Shown one piece after another: positions 41,934-49,757 of a DNA stretch of 49,757 nt. The stretch lies in assembly GCA_031553835.1 (NCBI GenBank), contig JAVBKX010000029.1:1-49757 (forward strand). The letters run 5' to 3'. The DNA is from JAVBKX01 sp031553835 (GTDB lineage: Bacteria > Bacteroidota > Bacteroidia > Bacteroidales > Azobacteroidaceae). The notes beneath the pieces are model-generated. The model saw nothing but the letters and a program-made list of their open reading frames with translations, made no database searches and was not told the DNA's origin. Position 1 is the first letter of the stretch; each line of letters opens with the position of its first letter. The position numbers were made by a program, and so were the translations under genes.

Positions 41934-43668
41934 TATCAAACCAAAAGAAGTAACCGCAATCATCAATTCGCTCATTGGAGGAGTTGTACCGAAAATCGGC
42001 GTGCAACATATCACTGTAGGTCGTACCGATGAAGTGGAAATTTTTATTCGCGCACTCAATGATGTCAAAGAAGGACAAAGTTTGGTCAAATTCTGGGCGG
42101 GAGATTATGGTTCGGGAAAATCATTTATGCTGCATTTGTTAAATGCCGTGGCATTGAAACAAAAATTTGTCGTCACCAATGCCGATTTTACTCCTCACGC
42201 CCGGTTGTATTCCAATGAAGGAAAAGCCTTAGCCATTTATACTGCACTAATGGATAATATTGCGATTCAAACCAAACCCGAAGGAGGCGCTTTACCACTA
42301 TTGCTGGAAAAATGGATCGAACAGGTCATGGAACAAACGGCTCAAGCCAACCAAATTCCTTTGATGCAAATCCGGAATCCTGAATATTTTTCTTTAATAA
42401 GCGACCAAATTATGAAAACAGTCAACGAAATAACGGATGTAGGCGGTTTCGATTTTGGATTAGCTATTTCAAAATATTATGAAGGATATATCTCCGGCGA
42501 CGACCGGCTGAAAAAGAATGCCCTGAAATGGTTGAAAGGTGAATACCGGACAAAAACCGATGCAAAAACGGAATTGCCAGGAATTAGCGACATCATCAAC
42601 GACCGGAATTATTACGACATGTTGAAAAACATGGGGAAATTGTTTGTTTGCCTTGGTTACAGCGGATTAGTAATTAATCTCGATGAAGCCGTCAACCTCT
42701 ACAAAATCAGCCATCCCGGCATGCGGCAAAAAAATTACGAAACCTTGTTGAGCATTTACAACGATTGCTTTCAGGGAAAAGTAACCCACCTGTTTTTCAA
42801 TGTTGCGACTACGACCGATGCACTGATGAATCCCGACCGTGGACTTTTCAGTTACGATGCCTTAAAAACTCGTTTAGAACCGAATAAATTTGAAACGTCG
42901 GCAATTCGCGACCTGGCACAACCCGTCATTCGTCTCAAACCGTTGAGTCATGATGAAGTATTTGTCCTGCTGCAAAAACTGAAAACCATTTTCGATAAGA
43001 ATTATGAAGTGGAAATGGATTTCGGCGATGCAGACATTCAGGTTTTTATGGAAGAAATATTCAACAAACCGGGAGCATCCGATTTCCTGACTCCACGCGA
43101 AGTCATCCGGGATTTCCTGAATATCCTGAATATTTTACGGCAAAATCCGTCGGTTTCAAAAGAAGAATTATTTGCAGCTATTTCCATCAAAGACGAAAAT
43201 CCGGACAAACTCGAAGAGGAAATTATTGAAGAGCCTCAACCCGAACAACAAGCAGCTCCTGCTGTTGTCCCCGAACCGAAAAGCAATAACCTGTCGGCCG
43301 AATTACTCCGTTGGAAGAAAGAAATTAAAAATTCCACAATAAAAACCAATCTCAACCGGATGAGCAAAATCGCCCTGATGATTCAGGAAAAAGACGCTTC
43401 GGCCGGAGAAATTTTTTCTATGCGCCATACGGACACCCTCACAAAATTGTTGAAACAATACTTCATTCTGGAAGGTTCGGAACTTGCATCACCGGATATC
43501 CAGGCGACAATGCAACAATTGGAAGACACTATTGCCACTACCCGCACTGCATTTGAACAAGAATTGATCAACTATTTCAAATCCGACCTGTTGGATGTGG
43601 AAGCTGAATCTGAGGCGTATTTGCAGCAGTTGCAAAATAGAGGACTGATTACCGAAAACTTCAAATAG
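41923..43668 (+). CDS. BrxD-like P-loop ATPase with XpaC-like C-terminal region
   Basis: 581 residues. The N-terminal ~400 residues match the BREX BrxC/BrxD ATPase family (DUF2791): Walker A AGDYGSGKSFMLHLL, NADFTPHARLYS, Walker B GLVINLDEAVNLY, and arginine-rich FSYDALKTRLEP. After a Pro/Gln/Glu linker (about 425-455), the last 120 residues (TLTKLLKQYFILEG, then QLEDTIATTRTAFEQELINYFKSD and LDVEAESEAYLQQL) resemble the C-terminus of XpaC proteins. XpaC is normally a separate gene next to TelA. BrxD-like ATPases act with DNA-processing or defence machinery. No helicase or methylase lies nearby. Confidence 0.75.
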   Translation: MAFDIKPKEVTAIINSLIGGVVPKIGVQHITVGRTDEVEIFIRALNDVKEGQSLVKFWAGDYGSGKSFMLHLLNAVALKQKFVVTNADFTPHARLYSNEGKALAIYTALMDNIAIQTKPEGGALPLLLEKWIEQVMEQTAQANQIPLMQIRNPEYFSLISDQIMKTVNEITDVGGFDFGLAISKYYEGYISGDDRLKKNALKWLKGEYRTKTDAKTELPGISDIINDRNYYDMLKNMGKLFVCLGYSGLVINLDEAVNLYKISHPGMRQKNYETLLSIYNDCFQGKVTHLFFNVATTTDALMNPDRGLFSYDALKTRLEPNKFETSAIRDLAQPVIRLKPLSHDEVFVLLQKLKTIFDKNYEVEMDFGDADIQVFMEEIFNKPGASDFLTPREVIRDFLNILNILRQNPSVSKEELFAAISIKDENPDKLEEEIIEEPQPEQQAAPAVVPEPKSNNLSAELLRWKKEIKNSTIKTNLNRMSKIALMIQEKDASAGEIFSMRHTDTLTKLLKQYFILEGSELASPDIQATMQQLEDTIATTRTAFEQELINYFKSDLLDVEAESEAYLQQLQNRGLITENFK

Positions 43669-43777
43669 AACACGGATGACACAGATAACGCAGATTTCCA
43701 CAGATATTTTTTCAATCAGTTGTTGCTTTTCAATTTTAAAATTTGAAACTGTGAAAATCTGCGTTATCCGTGTTCTA
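43666..43777. repeat. Imperfect inverted repeat between ATPase and telA genes
   Basis: AGAACACGGAT at 43667-43677 and ATAACGCAGATTTCCACAG after a 7-base insertion match the reverse complement of 43749-43777. The arms resemble the palindrome class at 36401-36471 (ACACGAAG-like). It may be a terminator or processing signal inside the operon, or a mobile palindrome. Confidence 0.65.
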
Positions 43778-43809
43778 TAACAAATTCAACAAAGCAATAA
43801 ATCAATGAT

Positions 43810-44865
43810 ATGAATTCTGAACAATTATCTTTAGTCAACCAACATGGAGAAAATGCCATGGTGGTCTCTCCCGAAGAAAGAGAAAAAATAGACAGCTACA
43901 AATCAAGAATCGATTTGAGCAACAAAAGTAATATCATCCAATATGGCGCTGTTGCCCAGAATCAAATGGTCAGTTTCTCGGAAGAAGTACTGCGGCAGGT
44001 TCGGACTAAAGACATTGGAGCGGTAGGAGATACATTGTCGGGACTTGTTGCCGACCTGAAAGTGTTTGATAAATCCATCAATAAACCGGGATTTCTTGGC
44101 TTCTTCAACCGATTAAAAAAGAAAATCATCCGGATTGTCGCCGAATACGACAAAATCGAAAAAAATGTAGTCCAAGTCGAATTACAATTGGAAAAGCACT
44201 ATCAAACCCTGCTGAAAGATGTGAATCTTTTCGACAAACTGTTTGAAAAAAACGAACAGCATTTTCGTGAATTGTCATTATACATACTGGCAGGAGAAGA
44301 AAAAATAGAAGAAGTTCGTCATCAAATCCTCCCCAACTTACTCGCTGAATTTCAACAAACGAATGATCCAAAAACGGAACAACAATACAAAGACATCGAA
44401 CAACAACTGCATCAGTTCGACAAAAAACTTCACGACCTCAAGCTGAGCCGGATGGTTTCGTTACAATTGGCTCCGCAAATTCGCTTAGTACAAGGCAACA
44501 GCATGGTATTGATGGACAAAATACAGTCCAGTATCGTCAACACATTACCCTTATGGCGTAACCAAATGGTGTTGGCATTGGGACTTGTGCATTCCCAGCA
44601 AGCGTTGGAAGCACAACGGGCAGTCAATGATGCCACCAATCAAATGTTGCAACGTAACAGTGAAATGCTTCGCAACTCAAGCACGCAGATTGCCCGCGAA
44701 AATGAGCGCAGCATTGTTGATATTGAAACATTGCAGAAAGTCAACGCCGACTTGTTTGCCACCATTAATGACGTACTGAAAATTCAGGAAGAAGGGCGGA
44801 CAAAACGGCAGGCGGCGGAAGTCGAATTGCGGAAAGTGGAAGAAGAATTCAGGAAAATTCATTAA
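43810..44865 (+). CDS. telA: TelA/KlaA family protein (toxic anion resistance)
   Basis: 351 residues, mostly helical and coiled-coil, with TelA features: GFLGFFNRLKK near residue 100, PNLLAEF, and the segment AELRLSRMVSLQLAPQIRLVQGN is represented here by KLSRMVSLQLAPQIRLVQGN at about 215-235. TelA is linked to tellurite and other stress resistance and often pairs with XpaC. It ends the six-gene set, 141 bp after the ATPase stop, behind the inverted repeat. No signal peptide; probably cytoplasmic at the membrane. Biochemical role unknown. Confidence 0.85.
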   Translation: MNSEQLSLVNQHGENAMVVSPEEREKIDSYKSRIDLSNKSNIIQYGAVAQNQMVSFSEEVLRQVRTKDIGAVGDTLSGLVADLKVFDKSINKPGFLGFFNRLKKKIIRIVAEYDKIEKNVVQVELQLEKHYQTLLKDVNLFDKLFEKNEQHFRELSLYILAGEEKIEEVRHQILPNLLAEFQQTNDPKTEQQYKDIEQQLHQFDKKLHDLKLSRMVSLQLAPQIRLVQGNSMVLMDKIQSSIVNTLPLWRNQMVLALGLVHSQQALEAQRAVNDATNQMLQRNSEMLRNSSTQIARENERSIVDIETLQKVNADLFATINDVLKIQEEGRTKRQAAEVELRKVEEEFRKIH

Positions 44866-45113
44866 TAAGAAACAATCATGTTGTAAAACATAAAAAAAAC
44901 ACTTTTTTATTTTAATTTTTTTCCATACATTTGACGCGTTGATGCAGGAGCGTTTAATTAGTCAAAAACATAATGCTACAAAAGCCACGAAAAACAATCT
45001 ACCTCTCTGTTTTTTTGACTTTCAGTCCATTATTATTTTGTATTGCCCCCATTCTATCAAGCTATTTTGTCAGACTTAATTTATATTATTCACGTTTTAA
45101 AATTTTTGCAATT

Positions 45114-46628
45114 ATGAAAACAAAATATTTACTCTGTGCTTTCCTTTTTTGCATGACAAGTGCCTTGCAACTATGGGCGTATGATTTTGAAATGGATGGA
45201 ATTTACTATAATTACATTCAAGGATCAAGTCATGAAGTGGAGATAACTTATTCAAACTTTATGCATATCCCCAATAGCATAAAAACGATTGAAGATGGAG
45301 CGCTCACCATCACCACTGCAGCAAATTCAGATTATGAATCCCGTTCTTCAGAAATTATCTTATCTGGCGAAAATGCAGAAGATTGGATTATTCAAGCTTC
45401 TCAGCAAATCGCTAATTCTTCTGAGTGGGAATATATAACATCCATTAATAAACCCAGATGGGAGAATAACAAATGGGTGAGCGATTGGATGAATAAGGTT
45501 TATGCCCAAGGTAACAATATCGTTTATATCGTTGGAGAAAAAGGGTTTATTGCTAAATCCGGCGATTGCGGATTAACATGGGACGAGCAGCACTTTTCCA
45601 CTCAGGAAGCACTAAACGATATTATCTTCTGCAATGACGAACTTGGCTTCATTGTAGGTAACCGAGGGACGATTTTGAAGACAGAAAATGCCGGAGCTGA
45701 TTGGAAACAACTCAGCTCTGGAACCTTTCAAAATCTAAATGCCATAGCAGCTGCTAACGAAAACAATATTTGGATCGTAGGAAATAATGGTCTAATCATG
45801 CAATCTACAGATATTGGTGAAACCTGGCAGATTCGGAATTATACTAATAATCGAAATTTGTATGATATAAAATTTCATGACAATATCGGATATATTGTTG
45901 GTGATCGGAATAATATTTTGAAAACCGATAATGGAGGAGCTTCCTGGAATACACAAATTGCATACAATGATCCACGGGAATATGATAAAATACATTCATT
46001 AACCATTACAGAAAATAAAGTATTTGCTTTGTTAAATCAAGAAATATTTCTTTCTGCAACACATGACTCTAACTGGTCTTGTGCTGACGAGGGCGAATTT
46101 AAGAGCAATAGCAGAACCGGTATTTTTTTTCAAAATGATAATATTGGATATGCTGCCTTTTCGGCACATACTACTTGCGGTGGATTTGGATTAGGGATAA
46201 ACCAAACAATTGATGGGGGACAAACATGGGAAGAAACAGCAATATCTAATATGTCTAAAAACATCGATATTGCGGAGACAAGTAACTTTTCTTTTTCTGA
46301 AGACAATCAATTTGGCTATTTCCTTAGCGGACAAGTCATATTACGAACTCCTTATACCGGCGATTTTTATCTTGGATTAGACGAAACTAAATTAGAAAGA
46401 TCAAACATAATACTCAAACAACAGGCCAACGAATTACAGGTTAGTTCATCAACAAAAACAATCTCTCTTGTTGAGATTCTTTCTGTTACAGGCGCAAAAC
46501 TACAACAAGAACATGGACAATCAGAGACGATAGAAATAAATGCCGGCAATTTACCAGAAGGGGTTTATTTAGTCCGTGTGTTATTTACTGACAAAAATAC
46601 TGCAACTGCTAAATGGATAAAACAATAA
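45114..46628 (+). CDS. YCF48/photosystem-repair-like T9SS cargo protein
   Basis: 504 residues from the ATG at 45114. The frame is open from 44973, but the signal peptide (MKTKYLLCAFLFC..., cleavage near LWAYD) begins at 45114, so that start is preferred. The body has repeated beta-propeller blades of the form GEKGFIAKSGDCGLTWDEQ and GNNGLIMQSTDIGETW, typical of YCF48/BNR-like propellers. The end (VEILSVTGAKLQQE, GVYLVRVLFTD) is a type A T9SS sorting domain. Likely secreted or on the cell surface; ligand unknown. A -7 box-like TACATTTG lies at 44926-44933. Confidence 0.8.
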   Translation: MKTKYLLCAFLFCMTSALQLWAYDFEMDGIYYNYIQGSSHEVEITYSNFMHIPNSIKTIEDGALTITTAANSDYESRSSEIILSGENAEDWIIQASQQIANSSEWEYITSINKPRWENNKWVSDWMNKVYAQGNNIVYIVGEKGFIAKSGDCGLTWDEQHFSTQEALNDIIFCNDELGFIVGNRGTILKTENAGADWKQLSSGTFQNLNAIAAANENNIWIVGNNGLIMQSTDIGETWQIRNYTNNRNLYDIKFHDNIGYIVGDRNNILKTDNGGASWNTQIAYNDPREYDKIHSLTITENKVFALLNQEIFLSATHDSNWSCADEGEFKSNSRTGIFFQNDNIGYAAFSAHTTCGGFGLGINQTIDGGQTWEETAISNMSKNIDIAETSNFSFSEDNQFGYFLSGQVILRTPYTGDFYLGLDETKLERSNIILKQQANELQVSSSTKTISLVEILSVTGAKLQQEHGQSETIEINAGNLPEGVYLVRVLFTDKNTATAKWIKQ

Positions 46629-46693
46629 ATATAATGAGATTATGAAACTGGAGATATAGACATTACACAATAGAGAACTACAATATCGTTTCC

Positions 46694-46770
46694 TTACGTA
46701 AGGCAATGCAACTACTTTACGTAAGGCAATGATATTGAATTACGTAAGGCGGCGAGTATCCCTTACGTAA
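46694..46770. promoter_or_regulatory. Four TTACGTAA palindromes at exact 23-bp spacing
   Basis: TTACGTAA lies at 46694-46701, 46717-46724, 46740-46747 and 46763-46770. Start-to-start distances are all 23 bp, with GG and GCAATG-like flanks in the first copies. They occupy the leader of the response-regulator gene (ATG at 46838). Equal spacing near two helical turns suits a dimeric protein bound side by side. It is a tandem operator array or a tandem repeat; the protein is unknown. Confidence 0.7.
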
Positions 46771-46837
46771 AGCAGAGCCCTCTGCAGCGAGTATAAAAAA
46801 TTCATTATCTTTATGCTCTCAAAAATGGAAGGTAAAT

Positions 46838-47527
46838 ATGGAAGTTTTACTAATAGAAAGCGACCACGAAATCAATACAACTTTGTTGGAAGAACTTGAC
46901 GAATGCGGATTTTCCGTAACATTAACCGAAAATGGTACTGATGCGCGTCAACTGGTATCCCAAAAACCATGGGATCTTATATTAATGGACATGATCCTGC
47001 CCGATGTCAACGGCTATGAATTATTACAATACACCCGTTTCAAAAAAAATCTAACTCCGATACTCGCCCTCAGCTCTTCAAATGATAAGGATGATAAAAT
47101 AAAAGCATTGGATTATGGAGCAGATGATTATCTTGCCAAACCATTTCTCCTCAAAGAATTAATAGCCCGGATTCATGCAATTGTCCGGAGAGCCAAATTT
47201 CATTATGAAGAATCAAAAAACGTACTGGAATGCGATGACTTAAAATTATATGCCGATCAACTGTCGGTAATGAAAGGCGGGAAAGAAATCAAATTGACTT
47301 CACTGGAATTCAAATTCCTTAAACTGTTGATGGAAAATAAAGACAGAATGGTAGAGCATTCGATTATACTGAACACCATTTGGGGTAATAATTACGAACC
47401 GAATTCCAATATCATTGATGTATGTATTTCATACCTGCGACACAAAATTGATCCTGAATTTCCGCTCCAACGTATCGAAACAGTAAAAGGCGGTTATATA
47501 TTACATTCACGGGCTAACCTTTCTTGA
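46838..47527 (+). CDS. OmpR-family response regulator (orphan)
   Basis: 229 residues. The receiver (about 1-118) has the phosphorylated Asp in DLILMDMILPDVNG and the Lys in LAKPF, followed by a winged-helix OmpR/PhoB DNA-binding domain (about 130-225; LTSLEFKFLKLLMENKDRMV and the wing GGYIL). No histidine kinase gene is beside it; the downstream gene is on the opposite strand and overlaps its end by 14 bp. The four TTACGTAA sites in its leader may be its own targets. Confidence 0.92.
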   Translation: MEVLLIESDHEINTTLLEELDECGFSVTLTENGTDARQLVSQKPWDLILMDMILPDVNGYELLQYTRFKKNLTPILALSSSNDKDDKIKALDYGADDYLAKPFLLKELIARIHAIVRRAKFHYEESKNVLECDDLKLYADQLSVMKGGKEIKLTSLEFKFLKLLMENKDRMVEHSIILNTIWGNNYEPNSNIIDVCISYLRHKIDPEFPLQRIETVKGGYILHSRANLS

Positions 47528-48098
47528 TCGCATTTTCAATGTAATGCGCCGATCCCATTCCGTATTTTTTAACCATTCGTGTAAACTCCGTAAGGGAAAG
47601 ATCCAGCAATGTCACTTTCTCTTTGGTAACAATCTGCAATTCGCCTCCGCCAAGACCTCCTTCACAAACAAACACGGTATAAAACGAATCGCTTTCGTTA
47701 GTCACATAACAAAGGGAATAGGATTCTCCGTCGTATAAGGCTGCCGGACGGAAGTTATTCTCGTCTTTTATCCCAACTTCTGTTCCAAACAGTGACTTAA
47801 CGATACTATAAACCGGAATTTTGTCCAACACATTGGCTTCAAAACGATTGATCCCTTTTTTGATCCACCCGCTTTTGAGCAATAACCCGCATAAATATCC
47901 CAATATCAACATGACAACAGCGGAAATGATGATAACGTTCATCACTCCGATGAAACGCGAAATATGCAGCTTATCCTCAATCACCCGGATCAACGGATAC
48001 AGTAAATGATGTAATTTTTCTAATAAAATAATCGTCATAACCAAAGGGAAAACAATCCCTAAAAAACCATTGACAACAAGGACAAAAATATTTTTCAT
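47514..48098 (-). CDS. DUF502 membrane protein
   Basis: 194 residues from the ATG at 48098, preferred over the in-frame start at 48155. Two membrane segments (about 5-27 and 50-75) are followed by a DUF502 domain with IPVYSIVKSLFG and FVCEGGLGGGELQIV. DUF502 proteins are widespread and uncharacterised. It converges with the regulator gene, overlapping it by 14 bp, so antisense effects are possible. Confidence 0.85.
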   Translation of the reverse strand: MKNIFVLVVNGFLGIVFPLVMTIILLEKLHHLLYPLIRVIEDKLHISRFIGVMNVIIISAVVMLILGYLCGLLLKSGWIKKGINRFEANVLDKIPVYSIVKSLFGTEVGIKDENNFRPAALYDGESYSLCYVTNESDSFYTVFVCEGGLGGGELQIVTKEKVTLLDLSLTEFTRMVKKYGMGSAHYIENAIKKG

Positions 48099-48200
48099 AA
48101 CTATTAAACAATTTTTTTTATAACATGTAAAAACAGCAAAAAGTTTTACATTCACTATATCATGGTATGTGTGCCAGATGCAAATCCCTATTTTTTGGGA

Positions 48201-48231
48201 TTGCCCTGTTTTATGATTAAAAATACTTTTG
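48201..48231 (+). promoter_or_regulatory. Promoter of the porin-like gene
   Basis: TTGCC at 48201-48205 (-33 element) and TACTTTTG at 48224-48231 (-7, TAnnTTTG) with about 18-19 bp between them. Transcription would start near 48238, giving a short leader. Confidence 0.6.
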
Positions 48232-48253
48232 CAGCTTGAAAAATAATGAAATT

Positions 48254-49594
48254 ATGAAATTATATCTTTTTGCCTGTACATGTTGTGCTTTTTTTTGCAT
48301 CACCCTGCTCAGTGCATCGGCTCAAAACGTTGACGCAGTCTCCCAGGCCACAACCATTGCTCCCGTCAAAACCAACCAGGAAACCAAAATATCCTCTCGC
48401 CTGCAATTAGGAGGTTATGGCGAAATCGCCATGAGCCGAAATTTTTACAGTGATAATTTCAATCGTTATTCGCAAGCCGAACAGTACAAAAATACGGGTT
48501 ACCACAACCGGGTAGATATTCCACACATAGTATTTTTCGTTGGATATGAATTTGGCAACGGGTGGAGAATGAATTCCGAAATAGAATTTGAACACGGAGG
48601 AACAGAAGCTGCGGTAGAACTTGAAGCTGAAGAAGCCGGAGAATATGAAACGGAAGTGGAACGCGGTGGCGAAGTGGCAATTGAACAATTCTGGATCGAA
48701 AAAACATTCTCCAAAGCGCTTAACCTTCGCATGGGACATATTATCGTTCCCGTGGGATTGACAAATGTCTATCATTTACCTACACAATTTTTTACCGTTT
48801 ACCGTCCTGAAGGTGAGAGAACCATCTTCCCTTGTACATGGCATGAAACAGGAATTAGTCTTTGGGGTTTTCTGGGTAAGCAATGGCGTTATGAAGCATT
48901 AGTAATTCCCGGACTTGATTCGGAAATGTTTAGCCGTAAAAATTGGATACAAGGCGGATCTGCTTCTCCTTATGAATTTAAAGTGGCCAACAAATTGGCC
49001 GGAGCTATGCGCATTGACAATTATTCAATCCCCGGATTGCGTCTCGGCATTAGCGGGTATAGCGGAGCTAGTTTCGGGAATAGCGTGCAACCCAGCCAGG
49101 CTCCCAAATATAAAGATATAAAAGGAACCGTTTATATCGGCACTTTTGACTTTGATTATAATGCACATAATATCATTGCCAGAGGTTACTTCGATTATGG
49201 CCATCTGGTCAATTCAAAAGTGATTTCCACTTACAATAAATCGCTCTCAAAACATTCACCCTCCCCGCGTTCCAGCGTAGGTTCGGATGCTATGTGTACA
49301 GGAGTGGAAATGGGATATGACATCTTTTCTCAAATAAAAAACAACACCGGCATTCAAAAACAAAAATGTTATCTGTTTGGCCGGTATGAATATTATGATT
49401 CCATGTTTAAAACAGATCCCGATATTCCTAAAACAGAATGGTGCCAACGTCAGGTAATAGCAGGAGGAATCAATTATTTTCCGATGAAAGATATTGTTGT
49501 GAAAGCAGAATATGCTGCAGGACTTCTGAAAAGTCAATATAATAACGAAAACAGTTTTTCCATCGGTATTGCATACGCCGGTTTTTTCAATTAA
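48254..49594 (+). CDS. Porin-like outer-membrane beta-barrel protein
   Basis: 446 residues from the ATG at 48254. The frame is open to a TTG at 48236, which is nearer the promoter. A signal peptide (about 1-25, ending ASAQ) is followed by a region from about 40 to the end rich in alternating strands (LQLGGYGEIAMSR, then FGNGWRMNSEIEFEH and FWIEKTFSKALNLRMGHIIVPVG), ending in Phe-Asn. It resembles phosphate-selective/O-P porin-like proteins of Bacteroidetes. An acidic loop lies near 125-145. Substrate not identifiable. Confidence 0.7.
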   Translation: MKLYLFACTCCAFFCITLLSASAQNVDAVSQATTIAPVKTNQETKISSRLQLGGYGEIAMSRNFYSDNFNRYSQAEQYKNTGYHNRVDIPHIVFFVGYEFGNGWRMNSEIEFEHGGTEAAVELEAEEAGEYETEVERGGEVAIEQFWIEKTFSKALNLRMGHIIVPVGLTNVYHLPTQFFTVYRPEGERTIFPCTWHETGISLWGFLGKQWRYEALVIPGLDSEMFSRKNWIQGGSASPYEFKVANKLAGAMRIDNYSIPGLRLGISGYSGASFGNSVQPSQAPKYKDIKGTVYIGTFDFDYNAHNIIARGYFDYGHLVNSKVISTYNKSLSKHSPSPRSSVGSDAMCTGVEMGYDIFSQIKNNTGIQKQKCYLFGRYEYYDSMFKTDPDIPKTEWCQRQVIAGGINYFPMKDIVVKAEYAAGLLKSQYNNENSFSIGIAYAGFFN

Positions 49595-49665
49595 TGTACA
49601 ATATTACAAATAAACTAAATAAGTTCCTATGTTTAAAACCGGACAAGATGGATAAGTAGCAAAAA

Positions 49666-49738
49666 ATAAGCTATATCATTTTAGTTAACTTTGTATTTGA
49701 AAGAATACCAGAGTATTAACTTCAATAATATAGCTTAT
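49666..49738. promoter_or_regulatory. 11-bp inverted repeat spanning the leader of the last gene
   Basis: ATAAGCTATAT (49666-49676) and ATATAGCTTAT (49728-49738) are perfect inverted copies. A -7 box-like TAACTTTG lies at 49686-49693. The right arm includes the first two bases of the last ATG. It may be a leader hairpin or the inverted end of an insertion sequence. Confidence 0.5.
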
Positions 49739-49757
49739 GAAACGAGTACAAATTAAC
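49737..49757 (+). CDS. Start of a gene cut by the window edge
   Basis: Seven codons, MKRVQIN, remain after the leader with the 11-bp inverted repeat and a -7 box. The start codon placement and the promoter support a real gene. Its product cannot be judged. A transposase is possible given the inverted repeat, but nothing confirms this. Confidence 0.35.

Noticed and set aside
41923..43668. Full BREX system
   Set aside because: Only a BrxD-like ATPase is present; no methylase, PglZ, BrxC, BrxL or helicase is found.
44973..45113. N-terminal extension of the T9SS propeller protein
   Set aside because: The signal peptide begins at the ATG at 45114, so the upstream part would block export.
46694..46770. 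CRISPR-like array
   Set aside because: The units are 8-bp palindromes with 15-bp spacers, and no cas gene is near. No CRISPR array was seen in the window.

Overview
The window reads as a chromosome segment of a Bacteroidales bacterium. The evidence is TAnnTTTG-type -7 promoter boxes, a lack of Shine-Dalgarno sites, two TonB-dependent receptors, two proteins with type IX secretion (T9SS) C-terminal sorting domains, a serine palmitoyltransferase-type gene and a Bacteroidetes-type CcsA/ResB cytochrome c system. I cannot fix the family; T9SS cargo fits Porphyromonadaceae, Dysgonomonadaceae, Paludibacteraceae or a relative.

Region 1 (1-1232) is worn mobile DNA: the broken 3' end of a tyrosine recombinase gene and a HigBA-like toxin-antitoxin pair whose toxin frame is shifted at a run of eight A. 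Region 2 (1233-13287) is a complete ~12.0 kb integrated element. It is bounded by a perfect 17-bp direct repeat, and the right copy is the 3' end of tRNA-Leu(TAA). Just inside both ends lie near-identical tandem TGTTTCAGT pairs, probable integrase arm sites. The element carries an integrase, a cargo gene, a DNA-binding and replication block (winged-helix protein, RepA-like ATPase with an SSB-like C-terminal tip, an iteron-like origin of eight TGTCGGT copies, a VRR-NUC nuclease), a DUF5681 protein, small phage-like genes, one large phage-like protein, and a divergent repressor/ORF6N control block with repeated operators. I see no capsid, portal, large terminase, relaxase or conjugation gene, so a phage satellite is the best inference.

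Region 3 (13272-23421) is host DNA: tRNA-Leu, tRNA-Gly, an MsbA-like ABC exporter, dnaX (with an A10 run that could produce a gamma form by slippage), a serine palmitoyltransferase gene cut by an in-frame TAA, a TonB-type outer-membrane receptor and ccsA. Region 4 (23472-30411) separates ccsA from resB. It holds a lipoprotein, a tandem-repeat T9SS protein, a beta-helix protein and a LytS/LytTR-type two-component system. Region 5 (30492-36381) holds dapB-lepB-wbqC-like-resB and DUF1573-meaB, both on the minus strand. Region 6 (36590-39055) is a TPP riboswitch with a terminator-like hairpin in front of a TonB receptor, probably for thiamine.

Region 7 (39091-44865) is the most unusual part: six tightly packed plus-strand genes encoding an XRE regulator, an ImmA/IrrE peptidase, a PIN-like protein, a membrane-anchored TerB-C protein, a BrxD-like ATPase with an XpaC-like C-terminus, and TelA. 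It looks like a stress-response or phage-defence locus that joins Ter-system, BREX-type and XpaC/TelA parts. Region 8 (45114-49757) holds a second T9SS protein, an orphan OmpR-type regulator preceded by four TTACGTAA palindromes at exact 23-bp spacing, a DUF502 membrane protein, a porin-like protein and the first codons of another gene.
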